Shown: one piece after another, positions 17,071-26,023 of the stretch
How positions within the stretch are numbered: the stretch's first letter is position 1
How the letters are laid out: each line of letters begins with the position of its first letter
NCBI RefSeq assembly: GCF_041925275.1
Contig: NZ_JBHEUZ010000018.1
Coordinates: 1-64,000, forward strand
Length of the DNA: 64,000 nucleotides
Source of the DNA: Parapedobacter pyrenivorans_A
GTDB taxonomy: Bacteria; Bacteroidota; Bacteroidia; Sphingobacteriales; Sphingobacteriaceae
Direction of reading: 5' to 3'
The notes under the pieces: model-generated
Database searches by the model: none
The model's input: only the letters and a program-made list of their open reading frames with translations
What the model was told of the DNA's origin: nothing
Program-made: the position numbers and the translations under genes

Positions 17071-18360
17071 ATGGAAGGCTTATTTGACTTTTTCACACTT
17101 TCAGACCCCAATGTCCGCTACGTAGTGCTGGGCAATGTGTTGCTGGCCAGCAGCGCCGCCATGGTCGGCACGTTTATCCTTTTGCAGAAAAAGGCACTCA
17201 TCGGCGACGCCGTATCGCACGCCGTACTACCGGGCATCTGTGCCGCCTTTTTGTTCTCAGGGAGTAAAAACATCGGTTTCATGCTGGCCGGCGCTTTCAT
17301 AACCGGCTGGCTGGCATTGGTACTCATCGATTACATCGTAGCCAAGTCTAAAATCAAGAAAGATGCGGCCATCGGGTTGGTGCTATCGGTATTTTTCGGC
17401 ACCGGCATGGTGATGATGACCTACATCCAGCAGTCGGGCAATGCGGCCCAAAGCGGCCTCGACCATTTCCTTTTCGGAAAGGCCGCTACCCTTATCGGTA
17501 CCGACCTCGTGATTTTCAGTGTCCTATCGATCGTTCTCCTCACTGCCGTCGGCCTCTTTTTCAAGGCTTTTGCACTGGTCGCTTTCGACCGCCCATATGC
17601 CGAGGCTTTGGGTTATCCCGTACGCAAGCTCGACCTGCTGCTCACCAGCCTCACCGTGCTGGCGGTGGTAACGGGCATAACGGCGGTGGGCGTGGTGCTG
17701 ATGGCGGCCATGCTGATCACGCCCGCAGCGGCAGCGCGGTACTGGACGGATAACATCCGGCGCATGGTCTGGCTGGCCGTTGCCTTCGGCGCATTGGCCG
17801 GATTGGCCGGAGCCTACATTTCGTACGCCGCACCCGCCATGCCCACCGGCCCGTGGATGGTCGTCGTGTCTTCGGCCATTGCCTTCCTTTCATTTTTCTT
17901 TGCACCCACCAAAGGCATCGTGCCGAAAATGTACACGCAATACAAAAACCAACGGATCATCGCCGAAGAAAACGCATTGAAACGATTCTATCACCTCGGG
18001 GAGCGGAACAGCCACCTCCTTGGGTTGCGGGCGACGAATGAATTGGTCGTTGCCGGCGACGTGAATGCACCAGCAGTAAGCGGGGCATTGCAGCGGCTCG
18101 TGGCGAAGAAGCTCGTCGTCACAAAAGGTGGTCGGTGGGGGCTTACGGAGGATGGCAAACGGAAAGCGGCGCGCGTGGTCCGGCTGCACCGTCTATGGGA
18201 ATTGTATTTAACGAAGTATATGCATATCGCGGCAGACCATGTGCATGACGATGCGGAAACAATTGAACATATTATTACACCGGAGCTCGAGCGCGAGTTG
18301 GAACACCAATTGGGATACCCCGATAAAGACCCGCATAACACACAAATACCCAAAATTTAA
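17071..18360 (+). CDS. Metal ABC transporter permease fused to a C-terminal MntR/DtxR-like domain
   Basis: 429 residues; ordinary permeases of this family have about 280. Residues 1-290 carry the usual membrane helices (AVSHAVLPGI near 48-57). From about 300 a soluble domain follows: a winged helix (VNAPAVSGALQRLVAKKLVV and GGRWGLTEDGKRKA) and then the DtxR-family dimerisation and metal-binding segment. The last reads RLHRLWELYL, HVHDDAETIEHI and LGYPDKDPH. The spacing Glu-x-x-Glu-His matches the manganese site of Bacillus MntR (Glu99, Glu102, His103) rather than the Cys-containing DtxR site. The domain may sense cytoplasmic metal and gate transport or bind DNA at the membrane; both are inference. 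Confidence 0.9.
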   Translation: MEGLFDFFTLSDPNVRYVVLGNVLLASSAAMVGTFILLQKKALIGDAVSHAVLPGICAAFLFSGSKNIGFMLAGAFITGWLALVLIDYIVAKSKIKKDAAIGLVLSVFFGTGMVMMTYIQQSGNAAQSGLDHFLFGKAATLIGTDLVIFSVLSIVLLTAVGLFFKAFALVAFDRPYAEALGYPVRKLDLLLTSLTVLAVVTGITAVGVVLMAAMLITPAAAARYWTDNIRRMVWLAVAFGALAGLAGAYISYAAPAMPTGPWMVVVSSAIAFLSFFFAPTKGIVPKMYTQYKNQRIIAEENALKRFYHLGERNSHLLGLRATNELVVAGDVNAPAVSGALQRLVAKKLVVTKGGRWGLTEDGKRKAARVVRLHRLWELYLTKYMHIAADHVHDDAETIEHIITPELERELEHQLGYPDKDPHNTQIPKI

Positions 18361-18410
18361 GATTGAACACGGATGACACAGATTAAGCGGATTTAGACAG
18401 ATTGAATACC
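18361..18410. repeat. Imperfect short-period repeat between the two permease genes
   Basis: The spacer is built of units of 9-10 nt of the form CACGGATGA, CACAGATTA, AGCGGATTT, AGACAGATT. Its origin is unknown; similar ACGGAT/ACAGAT strings occur between genes in diverse bacteria. It shows no clear hairpin or reading frame. Confidence 0.55.
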
Positions 18411-19289
18411 ATGATAGCATTTTGGATTATATTAACAGGGTCATTGGTGGCCGTTACCTGCGGGTTACTGGGGTGTTTTTTGGTTCTCCGCAAAATGAGC
18501 ATGGTGGGCGATGCGATCAGCCACGCTGTACTGCCGGGCATCGTGATTGCCTTTTTACTCAGTGGCAGCCGTGAAACATTGCCCATGTTACTGGGGGCAG
18601 GCGCCACCGGCTTGCTGGCCACTTTCCTTATCGAGTATTTCCATCGGCGTGCGGGCCTGCAAACCGACGCCGCAATCGGTGTCGTCTTCACGTTCCTCTT
18701 TGCCGTGGGCATCATCCTCATCAGCGCCTTCGCGGGTCAGGTGGATATCGATCAGGACTGTGTACTGTACGGCGAAATCGCGTACGTGCCGATCGATCTT
18801 TGGGTGACCGGCAACGGCACCGTCATGGGTCCACGTCCGGTCTATATCCTATCGTGCGTATTATTACTGGTGGCCGCGTTTATCCGGCTGGGTTATAAAG
18901 AGCTCAAACTGACATCGTTCGATCCGGCATTTGCCTCCGCATTGGGCATTTCGACGGCGTTGTGGCATTACCTGTTGATGGCCGCGGTATCCATCACCAC
19001 GGTCAGCTCCTTCGAGTCTGTCGGCGCTATATTGGTTATCGCATTCCTTATTGGTCCGCCCGCCACGGCTTACCTTTTGACACATGATTTAAAACGCATG
19101 CTGGCCATTACCGTGGCACTGGGTATATTCATCGCCTTCACCGGTTATTGGATGGCATACGGGCTCAATGCATCCATTGCCGGTTGCATGGCCGTGGTTA
19201 CGGGTCTCTGTTTTGCAACCGTCTTTGTTGTGCAGCGGCTGGCCAGACCGAAAATCAGCCTACCCGCAGCCACGGAGGCTACCGGGTAG
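18411..19289 (+). CDS. Metal ABC transporter permease (second subunit)
   Basis: 292 residues from the ATG at 18411; a TTG three codons earlier is less likely. Membrane permease of the manganese/zinc/iron cluster A-I family with eight to nine hydrophobic segments. The motif GDAISHAVLPGI near 33-44 is the usual loop that contacts the ATPase. It lacks the C-terminal sensor domain of its partner, so the complex would be a heterodimer with one sensor domain. Last gene of the operon. Confidence 0.92.
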   Translation: MIAFWIILTGSLVAVTCGLLGCFLVLRKMSMVGDAISHAVLPGIVIAFLLSGSRETLPMLLGAGATGLLATFLIEYFHRRAGLQTDAAIGVVFTFLFAVGIILISAFAGQVDIDQDCVLYGEIAYVPIDLWVTGNGTVMGPRPVYILSCVLLLVAAFIRLGYKELKLTSFDPAFASALGISTALWHYLLMAAVSITTVSSFESVGAILVIAFLIGPPATAYLLTHDLKRMLAITVALGIFIAFTGYWMAYGLNASIAGCMAVVTGLCFATVFVVQRLARPKISLPAATEATG

Positions 19290-19300
19290 GGTGTGGAATG

Positions 19301-19723
19301 CTATTTCGTACCGATGGGGAAATTGATCATCCAGCGTACGCCGAACTTGTCTTCGAACGAGCCGAAATAATCGCCCCAGAACATTTCTTCCATGGGCATT
19401 TCTACTTTACCACCAGCCGATAGGCCGCTGAACAGCCGGTCGGCCTCCTCCCGGCTATCGGGCGTAATGGAGATGTAGTTGTTGTTGCCCACGTTCAGCA
19501 CATGCCCGGCGGAGTCCAGGCAATCGGATGCCATCAGGTATTGTCCATTGCCCACTGGGATGGATACGTGCATGGCGTAATCGTGCTCTTTTTCCGGCAA
19601 GTTTTCTGCCTCCGGCGTTTCGCTCATTCGTTGGATGAACAGCTCGCCGCCAAAAACCGTTTGATAGAACTTGAACGCTTCTTCTGCGTTCCCTGCAAAA
19701 TTCAAATAAGGATTGAAAACCAT
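19301..19723 (-). CDS. VOC-superfamily protein (PhnB-like)
   Basis: 140-residue cytoplasmic protein of the glyoxalase/bleomycin-resistance fold, PhnB-like subgroup. The opening FNPYLNFAGNAEEAFKFYQTVFG and the later GNNNYISITPDSREEADRLF are characteristic. Members have varied or unknown activities; no substrate can be assigned. Convergent with the metal ABC operon, with only 11 bp between the stop codons. Confidence 0.85.
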   Translation of the reverse strand: MVFNPYLNFAGNAEEAFKFYQTVFGGELFIQRMSETPEAENLPEKEHDYAMHVSIPVGNGQYLMASDCLDSAGHVLNVGNNNYISITPDSREEADRLFSGLSAGGKVEMPMEEMFWGDYFGSFEDKFGVRWMINFPIGTK

Positions 19724-19787
19724 CGTATTTAATATTTAAGGGTTAACTTATTATTTCGCCGTTTAAATGACTTATCCTATAGTGATA

Positions 19788-19795
19788 CAAAGATA
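19788..19795 (-). promoter_or_regulatory. -7 promoter box of the VOC gene (TATCTTTG)
   Basis: Exact TAnnTTTG on the minus strand, giving a leader of about 60 nt. Confidence 0.5.
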
Positions 19796-19896
19796 ATGTC
19801 CCTAATCGCAACCCGGGCGGGTAGATGCGCCAATCTGGAGGGGCTATTGTGACAAATCACGCGGCCCTACCGATAGGTGCTATTTTTGAAAAACAT

Positions 19897-19927
19897 TTTG
19901 CGGAATACGGATTAATAAATACATTTG
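19897..19927 (+). promoter_or_regulatory. Promoter of tRNA-Leu
   Basis: TTTG at 19897-19900, a 19-bp spacer and TACATTTG at 19920-19927, an exact Bacteroidota sigma-A-type promoter. Predicted start near 19931, about 30 nt before the mature tRNA. Confidence 0.8.
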
Positions 19928-19961
19928 CATCCCCGATTAGGGGAATCGTACTTTAAAAGTT

Positions 19962-20043
19962 GCCCAGATGGCGGAATTGGTAGACGCGCTGGTCTCAAAC
20001 ACCAGTGGGGCGACCCATGCCGGTTCGATCCCGGCTCTGGGTA
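19962..20043 (+). tRNA. tRNA-Leu (anticodon CAA)
   Basis: The acceptor strands GCCCAGA and TCTGGGT pair, with discriminator A at 20043. The anticodon arm CTGGT-CTCAAAC-ACCAG gives anticodon CAA, decoding UUG. A long variable arm and the T-arm (GGTTCGATCC) are present, as expected for a class II tRNA. CCA is not encoded. Confidence 0.96.
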
Positions 20044-20045
20044 CG

Positions 20046-20079
20046 AAACCCTCTTTACATGCTGTAAGGAGGGTTTTTC
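20046..20079 (+). terminator. Terminator of tRNA-Leu
   Basis: A long stem pairing AAACCCTC with GAGGGTTT and extended by TTACA/TGTAA, followed by Ts. Confidence 0.85.
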
Positions 20080-20107
20080 TGTTTTTCGGCAATCACAATA
20101 TAGCTTC

Positions 20108-20998
20108 TTAAGCGCTAATTTCAAGCTTATACCCTTTGCCGCGTACGACAACGAGGTTGACATTAGGATCGAGTTCCAGTTTTTTCCGAAGTTTTGATAT
20201 GAACATGTCCAAGCTACGCCCAACAATCACCCCTTCATCTTCCCATATCTCTTTTTGCAGCCGGCTTCTCGCTATCGTCTCGTTCGGAGACAACGCGAAA
20301 ATGAGCAGTAGACGCGTTTCAGTCCTAGTCAGGTCAAAGGTTTCTTTATTTATGGTCAGTTGCCGTTCCTGCGCGTCAAACAAGACCGAGCCAAAAGTGA
20401 AAATCTTGGTGCGTTGACCCTTGGGTAAGACGCTTTGACGCTTAGCAGATCTAAAAAAAATAAAACCAACAAATGCTAAAAATGGCAGGCTGCCCAAAAG
20501 ATATCCATCATTTGCCGTATACGTTTCTGTCGGTTTGAATTTAATGCTAATCATGTAACATGCAGGGGGTTGTACTCTCCCTATGCATGCAACGATATCA
20601 TCTTTTTTACTTCCGGATATTGCGTATCCATAAGCTACACTGGCGTTGCCACAATTCAGCACATTAACTACATAGTCACGTGTAAGGGGGTCTTTGACCA
20701 ACAAACGCCTGGTCGTATTCACCAAGGAGTCCGGTTGAAAAGTCAGCTCATTCTCAAACCAGATTTGGTATTCATCTTCTGCGATTTGTTTTACCGGGAG
20801 CACCCTTGATGAGCTGTCGCCCGACTGCAAGAGTAATTCGTGCCCGATCCTGCGGAGCAAAACTTCCCGTCTGGCAATGGCGAAGTCGTCGTTGCCTTCC
20901 ATATGGAAAGCCACGCAGATTACGGAGATAAACAGGAGTATAGTCAATCCGAACACGTACTTGCGTTTCCCGGAGAGGAGATTTCTGCTGTTTGACAT
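20108..20998 (-). CDS. Membrane-anchored winged-helix transcriptional regulator
   Basis: 296 residues with two membrane segments (about 14-31 and 172-190) bracketing a periplasmic domain of about 140 residues, then a cytoplasmic OmpR/PhoB-type winged helix (about 205-296). The last shows LTRTETRLLLIFALSPNETIARS, the recognition-helix region SLDMFISKLRKKL and the wing VRGKGYKLE. There is no receiver domain. It is therefore a one-component membrane sensor-regulator, like ToxR or CadC but with the DNA-binding domain at the C-terminus. It is divergent from a seven-repeat propeller lipoprotein, a plausible target or partner. Confidence 0.85.
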   Translation of the reverse strand: MSNSRNLLSGKRKYVFGLTILLFISVICVAFHMEGNDDFAIARREVLLRRIGHELLLQSGDSSSRVLPVKQIAEDEYQIWFENELTFQPDSLVNTTRRLLVKDPLTRDYVVNVLNCGNASVAYGYAISGSKKDDIVACIGRVQPPACYMISIKFKPTETYTANDGYLLGSLPFLAFVGFIFFRSAKRQSVLPKGQRTKIFTFGSVLFDAQERQLTINKETFDLTRTETRLLLIFALSPNETIARSRLQKEIWEDEGVIVGRSLDMFISKLRKKLELDPNVNLVVVRGKGYKLEISA

Positions 20999-21123
20999 GC
21001 TATTGAGATTTTATTTACAAAGTTTACATTTTTATTTTACAATCCTGATGCCTCAATCTGAAAGATTACAAGGTATTTTCGCCGAATCCAATAGGTGGAA
21101 TGTAAAATCTAATTAAAAGAAAA

Positions 21124-22218
21124 ATGAAAAGCTACCCACAATTTTACAGCGTGTTTCTGATGCTTGTTTTTTGTATTTCCTGCAGGGGACAAGTCAAAAC
21201 AGACCTGCCAAAAAGCGACAATAAACCCAAAATCAAAAACATAGTAACTTCCACTGGACCTAATGGCACCACCCGTAACATCATACAAGACAAGAAGGGT
21301 AACATTTGGATTGCTGCCTTCGATGGTATTTTTAGATACGATGGAAAATCGTTTGCTAATATCACCAATGAAGTAAGTTCGGCACGCTTCTTTTCTGTTT
21401 TGGAAGATAGGAAAGGCAACTTGTGGTTTGGCTCCATTGGATCGGGTGTTTATTATTATGATGGGAAATCATTTCGAAATTTCACAACCGAGGATGGGTT
21501 GCTTAATAACGAGGTTGGAAGTATTTATGAAGATACAAAAGGCAACGTCTGGTTCGGTGTTAATGGAGGAGCAAGCTGTTATGACGGGAAAACGTTTCGA
21601 AATTATAGGATGAACGGAGATGTTATGAGTGAAGATAGAACCGGGAAGACCTCTCCGGTTCTCAAGCGCCCCCCAAATGAAGTCAGTGCTATTATTGAAG
21701 ACAAAACAGGCAAGTTATGGTTTGCTACCAGAGGCAATACGTTCGTGTACGATGGGAAAACATTTACCGTTTTCGCCCGTGACGGCAAACCTTTTACAAA
21801 TGTCCGTTCGATTATCGAAGATAAAAAAGGCAATATTTGGCTCGGTGGCAATGACGGACTCTGGCGTTATGACGGCAGTACATTTACCCATTTCACACAG
21901 GAGTTTGTTGGTTATATCTACGAAGATAAAAAAGGAAACATTTGGACTAGCTCAGAACGTGATCAGACGAAAAGTTTCAAGATTGACCTACAAAACACGG
22001 GTAACCAAAAAGGCTGGTCACTTTCCCGTTATCACGAAAAGTCGCTAGCCAATCATGCCATGCTACCCGAACTCATAAGAACAGGAGAAGGAATGATTTT
22101 CGGAATCCTGGAAGCGGACGATGGAAACATTTGGTTTGGCACGTTAAACGGGGTTTATCGTTATGATGGAAAGACCATTACCCGTTTTAACGAAAAAAAA
22201 GGGGAGAACGCAAACTAA
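21124..22218 (+). CDS. Reg_prop beta-propeller lipoprotein
   Basis: 364 residues. A lipoprotein-type signal ends at Cys20 (FCISCRGQ). Seven Reg_prop repeats follow, each with a form like DKKGNIWLGGNDGLWRYDG, enough for one complete seven-bladed propeller. Such blades form the periplasmic sensor of Bacteroidota hybrid two-component systems, but here no membrane helix, kinase or regulator is fused. The protein is expected at the periplasmic face of the outer or inner membrane, as a ligand-binding partner. The divergent membrane regulator, 125 bp away, is the obvious candidate to receive its signal; this is inference. Confidence 0.85.
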   Translation: MKSYPQFYSVFLMLVFCISCRGQVKTDLPKSDNKPKIKNIVTSTGPNGTTRNIIQDKKGNIWIAAFDGIFRYDGKSFANITNEVSSARFFSVLEDRKGNLWFGSIGSGVYYYDGKSFRNFTTEDGLLNNEVGSIYEDTKGNVWFGVNGGASCYDGKTFRNYRMNGDVMSEDRTGKTSPVLKRPPNEVSAIIEDKTGKLWFATRGNTFVYDGKTFTVFARDGKPFTNVRSIIEDKKGNIWLGGNDGLWRYDGSTFTHFTQEFVGYIYEDKKGNIWTSSERDQTKSFKIDLQNTGNQKGWSLSRYHEKSLANHAMLPELIRTGEGMIFGILEADDGNIWFGTLNGVYRYDGKTITRFNEKKGENAN

Positions 22219-22340
22219 CGCGGCAATAGATTGCCGATGCCATGTGTGTTGCCATACGATGGCGATGACTCCATTGAGCAACTGGCTTCCGTATTTATTA
22301 AACCGTAGGGCAATCGCAGCGCCCCTTTCTTTTTTTCAGC

Positions 22341-22348
22341 TATCTTTG
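22341..22348 (+). promoter_or_regulatory. -7 promoter box of the helicase gene (TATCTTTG)
   Basis: Exact TAnnTTTG; predicted start about 17 nt before the ATG at 22368. Confidence 0.5.
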
Positions 22349-22367
22349 CCCCTAAGCATCCACATGT

Positions 22368-23669
22368 ATGGTAAAGCAGGCACTCCGTAATTTAAAGATA
22401 GACGCGCTCAACGAAATGCAGCACGCGGCGCTCCACGTACCGGAAAAGCAAGACCTCATCTTACTTTCGCCCACGGGATCCGGAAAAACGCTGGCCTTCC
22501 TGTTGCCCCTGCTCCACACGCTTCGCGCGGATATCACTACCATCCAGGCGCTGGTGATCGTTCCCTCGCGGGAATTGGCCCTGCAAATCGAACAGGTTTT
22601 CAAAAGCATGGGCAGTGGATTTAAAGTGAATTGCTGCTACGGCGGTCATTCCGTTTCCGTAGAAATCAAAAACTTGTCGCAACCCCCGGCCGTGCTCATC
22701 GGCACACCCGGACGACTGGCCCATCACTTGCGCCGCAATACATTCGACACCCGTACGGTGCATACGTTCGTACTTGACGAATTTGACAAAGCGCTAGAGC
22801 TTGGCTTCCAGGAAGACATGGCCTACATCATCAGCCAATTGCCGACGCTCGAAAAGCGGGTGCTTACCTCGGCTACGCCGATGGATGATATCCCCGCATT
22901 CACGGGTATCGACAAACCGGCAACACTTGATTATTTAGCGCATCAGGCATCGACACCCAACCTGACGCAAAAGGTGGTTACCAGCAGGGCGGCCGACAAG
23001 CTGGATGCGCTGTTTGCATTGGTCTGCAAAATCGGTAATACGCCCACGTTGGTTTTCTGCAACCATCGCGAGGCGGTGGAACGCATCAGCGACTTGCTGT
23101 GGGACAGGGGGCTACACCATGGCGTTTTCCATGGCGGCATGGAACAAGATGATCGGGAACGTGCCCTGCTCAAATTTCGCAACGGCAGCCACTGCATACT
23201 GGTGACCACCGACCTCGCCTCGCGTGGATTAGACATCCCCGAAATCGAGCATGTCATCCACTACCAGCTACCGCATACGGAGGAGGCTTTCCTGCACCGC
23301 AATGGGCGGACAGCACGGATGCATGCCTCTGGTACCTCCTACCTGCTGCTCGCGCCCGATGAAAAGCCCCGCTACTTAGCCGGATCGCCCGAACAGGAAA
23401 CGCTAACGGAAAGCCCGATTTTACCGCCGCCGACCGACTGGGCTACGCTTTATATCGCCGCAGGGAAGAAAGAAAAAATAAACAAGGTCGACATCGTAGG
23501 GTTATTACTCAAAAAAGGCGGATTGGCGAAAGAAGACCTCGGACGCATCGAGGTGTTGGACCACTCGGCGTATGCGGCGGTAAAACGCGACCTTATCGAA
23601 CGCGTTGTACAACGGGTCCGCAACGAAAAGCTAAAAGGCAAAAAAGTCAACATAAAAGTTTCCAGGTAA
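22368..23669 (+). CDS. DEAD-box-type ATP-dependent RNA helicase
   Basis: 433-residue superfamily 2 helicase. The Q-motif region NEMQHAAL, motif I SPTGSGKT near 34-41, motif Ia PSRELALQ, motif Ib TPGRL, motif III SAT and motif VI HRNGRTAR are present. Motif II reads DEFD instead of DEAD, a variant also seen in other Bacteroidota members. The C-terminal extension is basic (LKGKKVNIKVSR) and probably binds RNA. A role in ribosome assembly or RNA decay is inferred. DUF1456 follows by 13 bp. Confidence 0.9.
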   Translation: MVKQALRNLKIDALNEMQHAALHVPEKQDLILLSPTGSGKTLAFLLPLLHTLRADITTIQALVIVPSRELALQIEQVFKSMGSGFKVNCCYGGHSVSVEIKNLSQPPAVLIGTPGRLAHHLRRNTFDTRTVHTFVLDEFDKALELGFQEDMAYIISQLPTLEKRVLTSATPMDDIPAFTGIDKPATLDYLAHQASTPNLTQKVVTSRAADKLDALFALVCKIGNTPTLVFCNHREAVERISDLLWDRGLHHGVFHGGMEQDDRERALLKFRNGSHCILVTTDLASRGLDIPEIEHVIHYQLPHTEEAFLHRNGRTARMHASGTSYLLLAPDEKPRYLAGSPEQETLTESPILPPPTDWATLYIAAGKKEKINKVDIVGLLLKKGGLAKEDLGRIEVLDHSAYAAVKRDLIERVVQRVRNEKLKGKKVNIKVSR

Positions 23670-23682
23670 CCGTATTGATAGG

Positions 23683-23910
23683 ATGAGCAACAACGACATC
23701 ATGAAAAAGCTCCGGGTAGCTTTAAAATTCACCGACGACGACATCATCGAGGTATTGGCACTCGCCGATTTCAGGGTAACGAAAACAGAATTGGGAGCGA
23801 TATTCCGTAAGGAAGACCACCCGAATTTCAAACCGTGCGGCGACCAATTGCTCCGCAATTTCCTGAACGGACTTATTATTTACAAGCGGGGGCCCCGGCC
23901 GCGCAAGTAG
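23683..23910 (+). CDS. DUF1456 family protein (single-repeat YehS-like)
   Basis: 75 residues matching DUF1456: ALKFTDDDIIEVLALADFRVTK is the family core, and FRKEDHPNFKPCGDQLLRNFLNGL its end. Enterobacterial YehS has two such repeats in about 156 residues; this protein has one. Function unknown. It is 13 bp downstream of the helicase gene and probably co-transcribed. Confidence 0.85.
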   Translation: MSNNDIMKKLRVALKFTDDDIIEVLALADFRVTKTELGAIFRKEDHPNFKPCGDQLLRNFLNGLIIYKRGPRPRK

Positions 23911-23920
23911 GCGCCATCAG

Positions 23921-25723
23921 TTATTCACCCACACGCGTAGCCTTGAACGTACCATTAGGCTGGATAGCATACATGGTCGACGCCTGGGTTGCCCCTCCGT
24001 TTATTTCAAAACGGATGGAAAAACCATTCAGGGCTTTGAGCTTAAAGTTATGGTTACCCTGCGCAACCGTTTCGTAATTGGTCTGGCCGGGCACGTCCAT
24101 GAATAGCACGCCGTTTTTTACCGTGATCGAGATCGTCATCCCGCTAACCACGTATTTTCCTACATAGGCTTGCAACTGGACTTGGGAGACTTCCGTAACC
24201 GTAGGCTGCCGCTTGAACTCGACCGGATTTCCCGACGGGTCGTCCATGGGAATAACGGCACTTTCCACCTTGCCATCCAGTCCGGTGCGGAAGTTGATTT
24301 TCGCCCCTCCCCCAGCGGTATCCGCCTCGCCATCTTCGCCTATATCCTTCATTTCAAACACATCGTAGTGGTAGTGGCTTAGCCATACCCGATCTTTGCC
24401 CACCGCTGCCTTGAGCGTATCGTCAACCACATTCACCAAAAACGTACCGTACGCTGCGTTTTCATAGGTTCCCGTGTAGTCTGGCAGTCCATGCGTCGGT
24501 CGCGTCCCCTTTATGCGCGCCAGATCCTCCTGTTTGGCGGTATCTGCCATGGCGGTATCTGGCTTAACGCTACGGGTATTCCAATCGATAGCCGGCAACT
24601 CCAGCCAACGGTCGGCAATCAAATTACGCACCACCGTTGGCACGGCAGAGCCATTCTGGTTAGTGAGCACTACAATACCCAGTCCATCGGCGGGAAAGAA
24701 GCTCGTGCTTGCTGAGAACCCATCGATGTTTCCCCCATGCTCCACTTGGTAGTGGCCGCGGTAGGAGCTGATCATCCAGCCCAACCCGTAATTGGCCAGG
24801 TAAATATCCTTATATTTTGTTGGCAATCCACCGGCTATCACCATCTGTGAGCTTGCCGCCTCTTTGACGAAATCCGACGGAATCAGTCGCTTCCCCCCAT
24901 ATTCACCGCCACCGATCCATAGCTTCAGCCAATTGGCCATCTCCAGCACGCTACTGTTTATACTTCCGGCGGGGCCCATCCCGCGGATTTCAAAATAGGG
25001 CAGCTTCTCTATAGCATCTTCTTCCGTCACGGTGTAACCCATGGATACATCGGCATCCGCCGCCATGTCGTTTACATCGAAGTTAGAACGCACCATACCA
25101 AGGGGTGCGAAGAATCGATCCTTTATATTTTCTTCCCACGTCTTTCCGGTCATCCGCTCGGCAATCATGCCCTGCGCCAGGTACATGAAGTTATTATATT
25201 GCCACTTGGCCCGCAGATCGGCATTGGGTTCCATATAAACTACCCGCTGCAATAGGCTATCCCGCGAGTCGGAGTTGAAGACGTACCACGAAAAATCGTA
25301 CCGCGACAGCCCCGTGCGGTGGGTCATCAAGTCGCGCACGGTCACGTCGGCTTCCCGTCCGTCCTTGAAGTGGAGCTGTGGCAGGTGCTTGGTTACCTTA
25401 TCATCCAGCGAAAGGCTATCGCCAAACAGCTTCCCCACCAGTGCCGCGGTGAACGCCTTTGAAGAGGAGCCGATAGCATAGAGCGTATTGGGTGTGGCCG
25501 GTAGCTTCTTCTCATAGTCTCGGTGCCCGAATCCTTTGGCATAGACTACGCTGTCTTTATGCACCACCGCCACGGAAAAACCAGCTACGTGGTAATCATC
25601 AAGCAGTTTCTCCAGTAATGAATCAATACCCTCCAAGCGGTGGTGGATGGGGGTTGGCTGTGCCCAAGCAAGGGATGCACCGGTCAACAAAACGGATAGC
25701 ACTAATAAACGGCGAATTTGCAT
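23921..25723 (-). CDS. Secreted serine hydrolase (class C beta-lactamase fold)
   Basis: 600 residues with a signal peptide (cleavage after AWAQ near 21). The beta-lactamase/transpeptidase-like domain has the SxxK motif Ser86-x-x-Lys89 in GSSSKAF, a YNN motif near 170 and HGGNIDGFS near 330 in place of KTG. A C-terminal beta domain of about 200 residues (DUF3471-like, from about 400) follows. Such proteins are usually peptidases or esterases rather than true beta-lactamases; antibiotic resistance should not be assumed. Confidence 0.87.
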   Translation of the reverse strand: MQIRRLLVLSVLLTGASLAWAQPTPIHHRLEGIDSLLEKLLDDYHVAGFSVAVVHKDSVVYAKGFGHRDYEKKLPATPNTLYAIGSSSKAFTAALVGKLFGDSLSLDDKVTKHLPQLHFKDGREADVTVRDLMTHRTGLSRYDFSWYVFNSDSRDSLLQRVVYMEPNADLRAKWQYNNFMYLAQGMIAERMTGKTWEENIKDRFFAPLGMVRSNFDVNDMAADADVSMGYTVTEEDAIEKLPYFEIRGMGPAGSINSSVLEMANWLKLWIGGGEYGGKRLIPSDFVKEAASSQMVIAGGLPTKYKDIYLANYGLGWMISSYRGHYQVEHGGNIDGFSASTSFFPADGLGIVVLTNQNGSAVPTVVRNLIADRWLELPAIDWNTRSVKPDTAMADTAKQEDLARIKGTRPTHGLPDYTGTYENAAYGTFLVNVVDDTLKAAVGKDRVWLSHYHYDVFEMKDIGEDGEADTAGGGAKINFRTGLDGKVESAVIPMDDPSGNPVEFKRQPTVTEVSQVQLQAYVGKYVVSGMTISITVKNGVLFMDVPGQTNYETVAQGNHNFKLKALNGFSIRFEINGGATQASTMYAIQPNGTFKATRVGE

Positions 25724-26023
25724 AGCAATCGATTAAGGTATTATAAATAAGTCTTTAATGGTCAGACGCCAAACTTCAACAATGATTACAGGCAGGGATC
25801 GATTTATTCATTAAACAGTTTACGCGGCTAGCCTTCTCCCGCCAGTTCAACCCACTTCATGCTGCTCCAAAGATAGTACTTAAAGACCATACTAGTTACT
25901 ATATTTCAACTACCAGGTTGTTTTTCAAAGGCAGGTTTCCGGGGAGTCATTTTGTTTCAACGGAGTTAGTGAATGCCAAGCATTTTATCTAAGTTTGCCC
26001 CGTTTTCAAAAAACTCGATACTC
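25724..26023. other. Divergent intergenic region between the serine hydrolase gene and ychF
   Basis: Holds a minus-strand -7 box TATCTTTG at 25868-25875, implying a leader of about 135 nt for the hydrolase gene, and a plus-strand TAAGTTTG at 25990-25997 for ychF. No RNA gene, repeat or small protein was recognised in the rest. Confidence 0.5.

Noticed and set aside
23921..25723. A beta-lactamase resistance gene
   Set aside because: The SxxK and Tyr motifs are shared with many peptidases and esterases; the extra C-terminal domain and HGG motif point to a general serine hydrolase.
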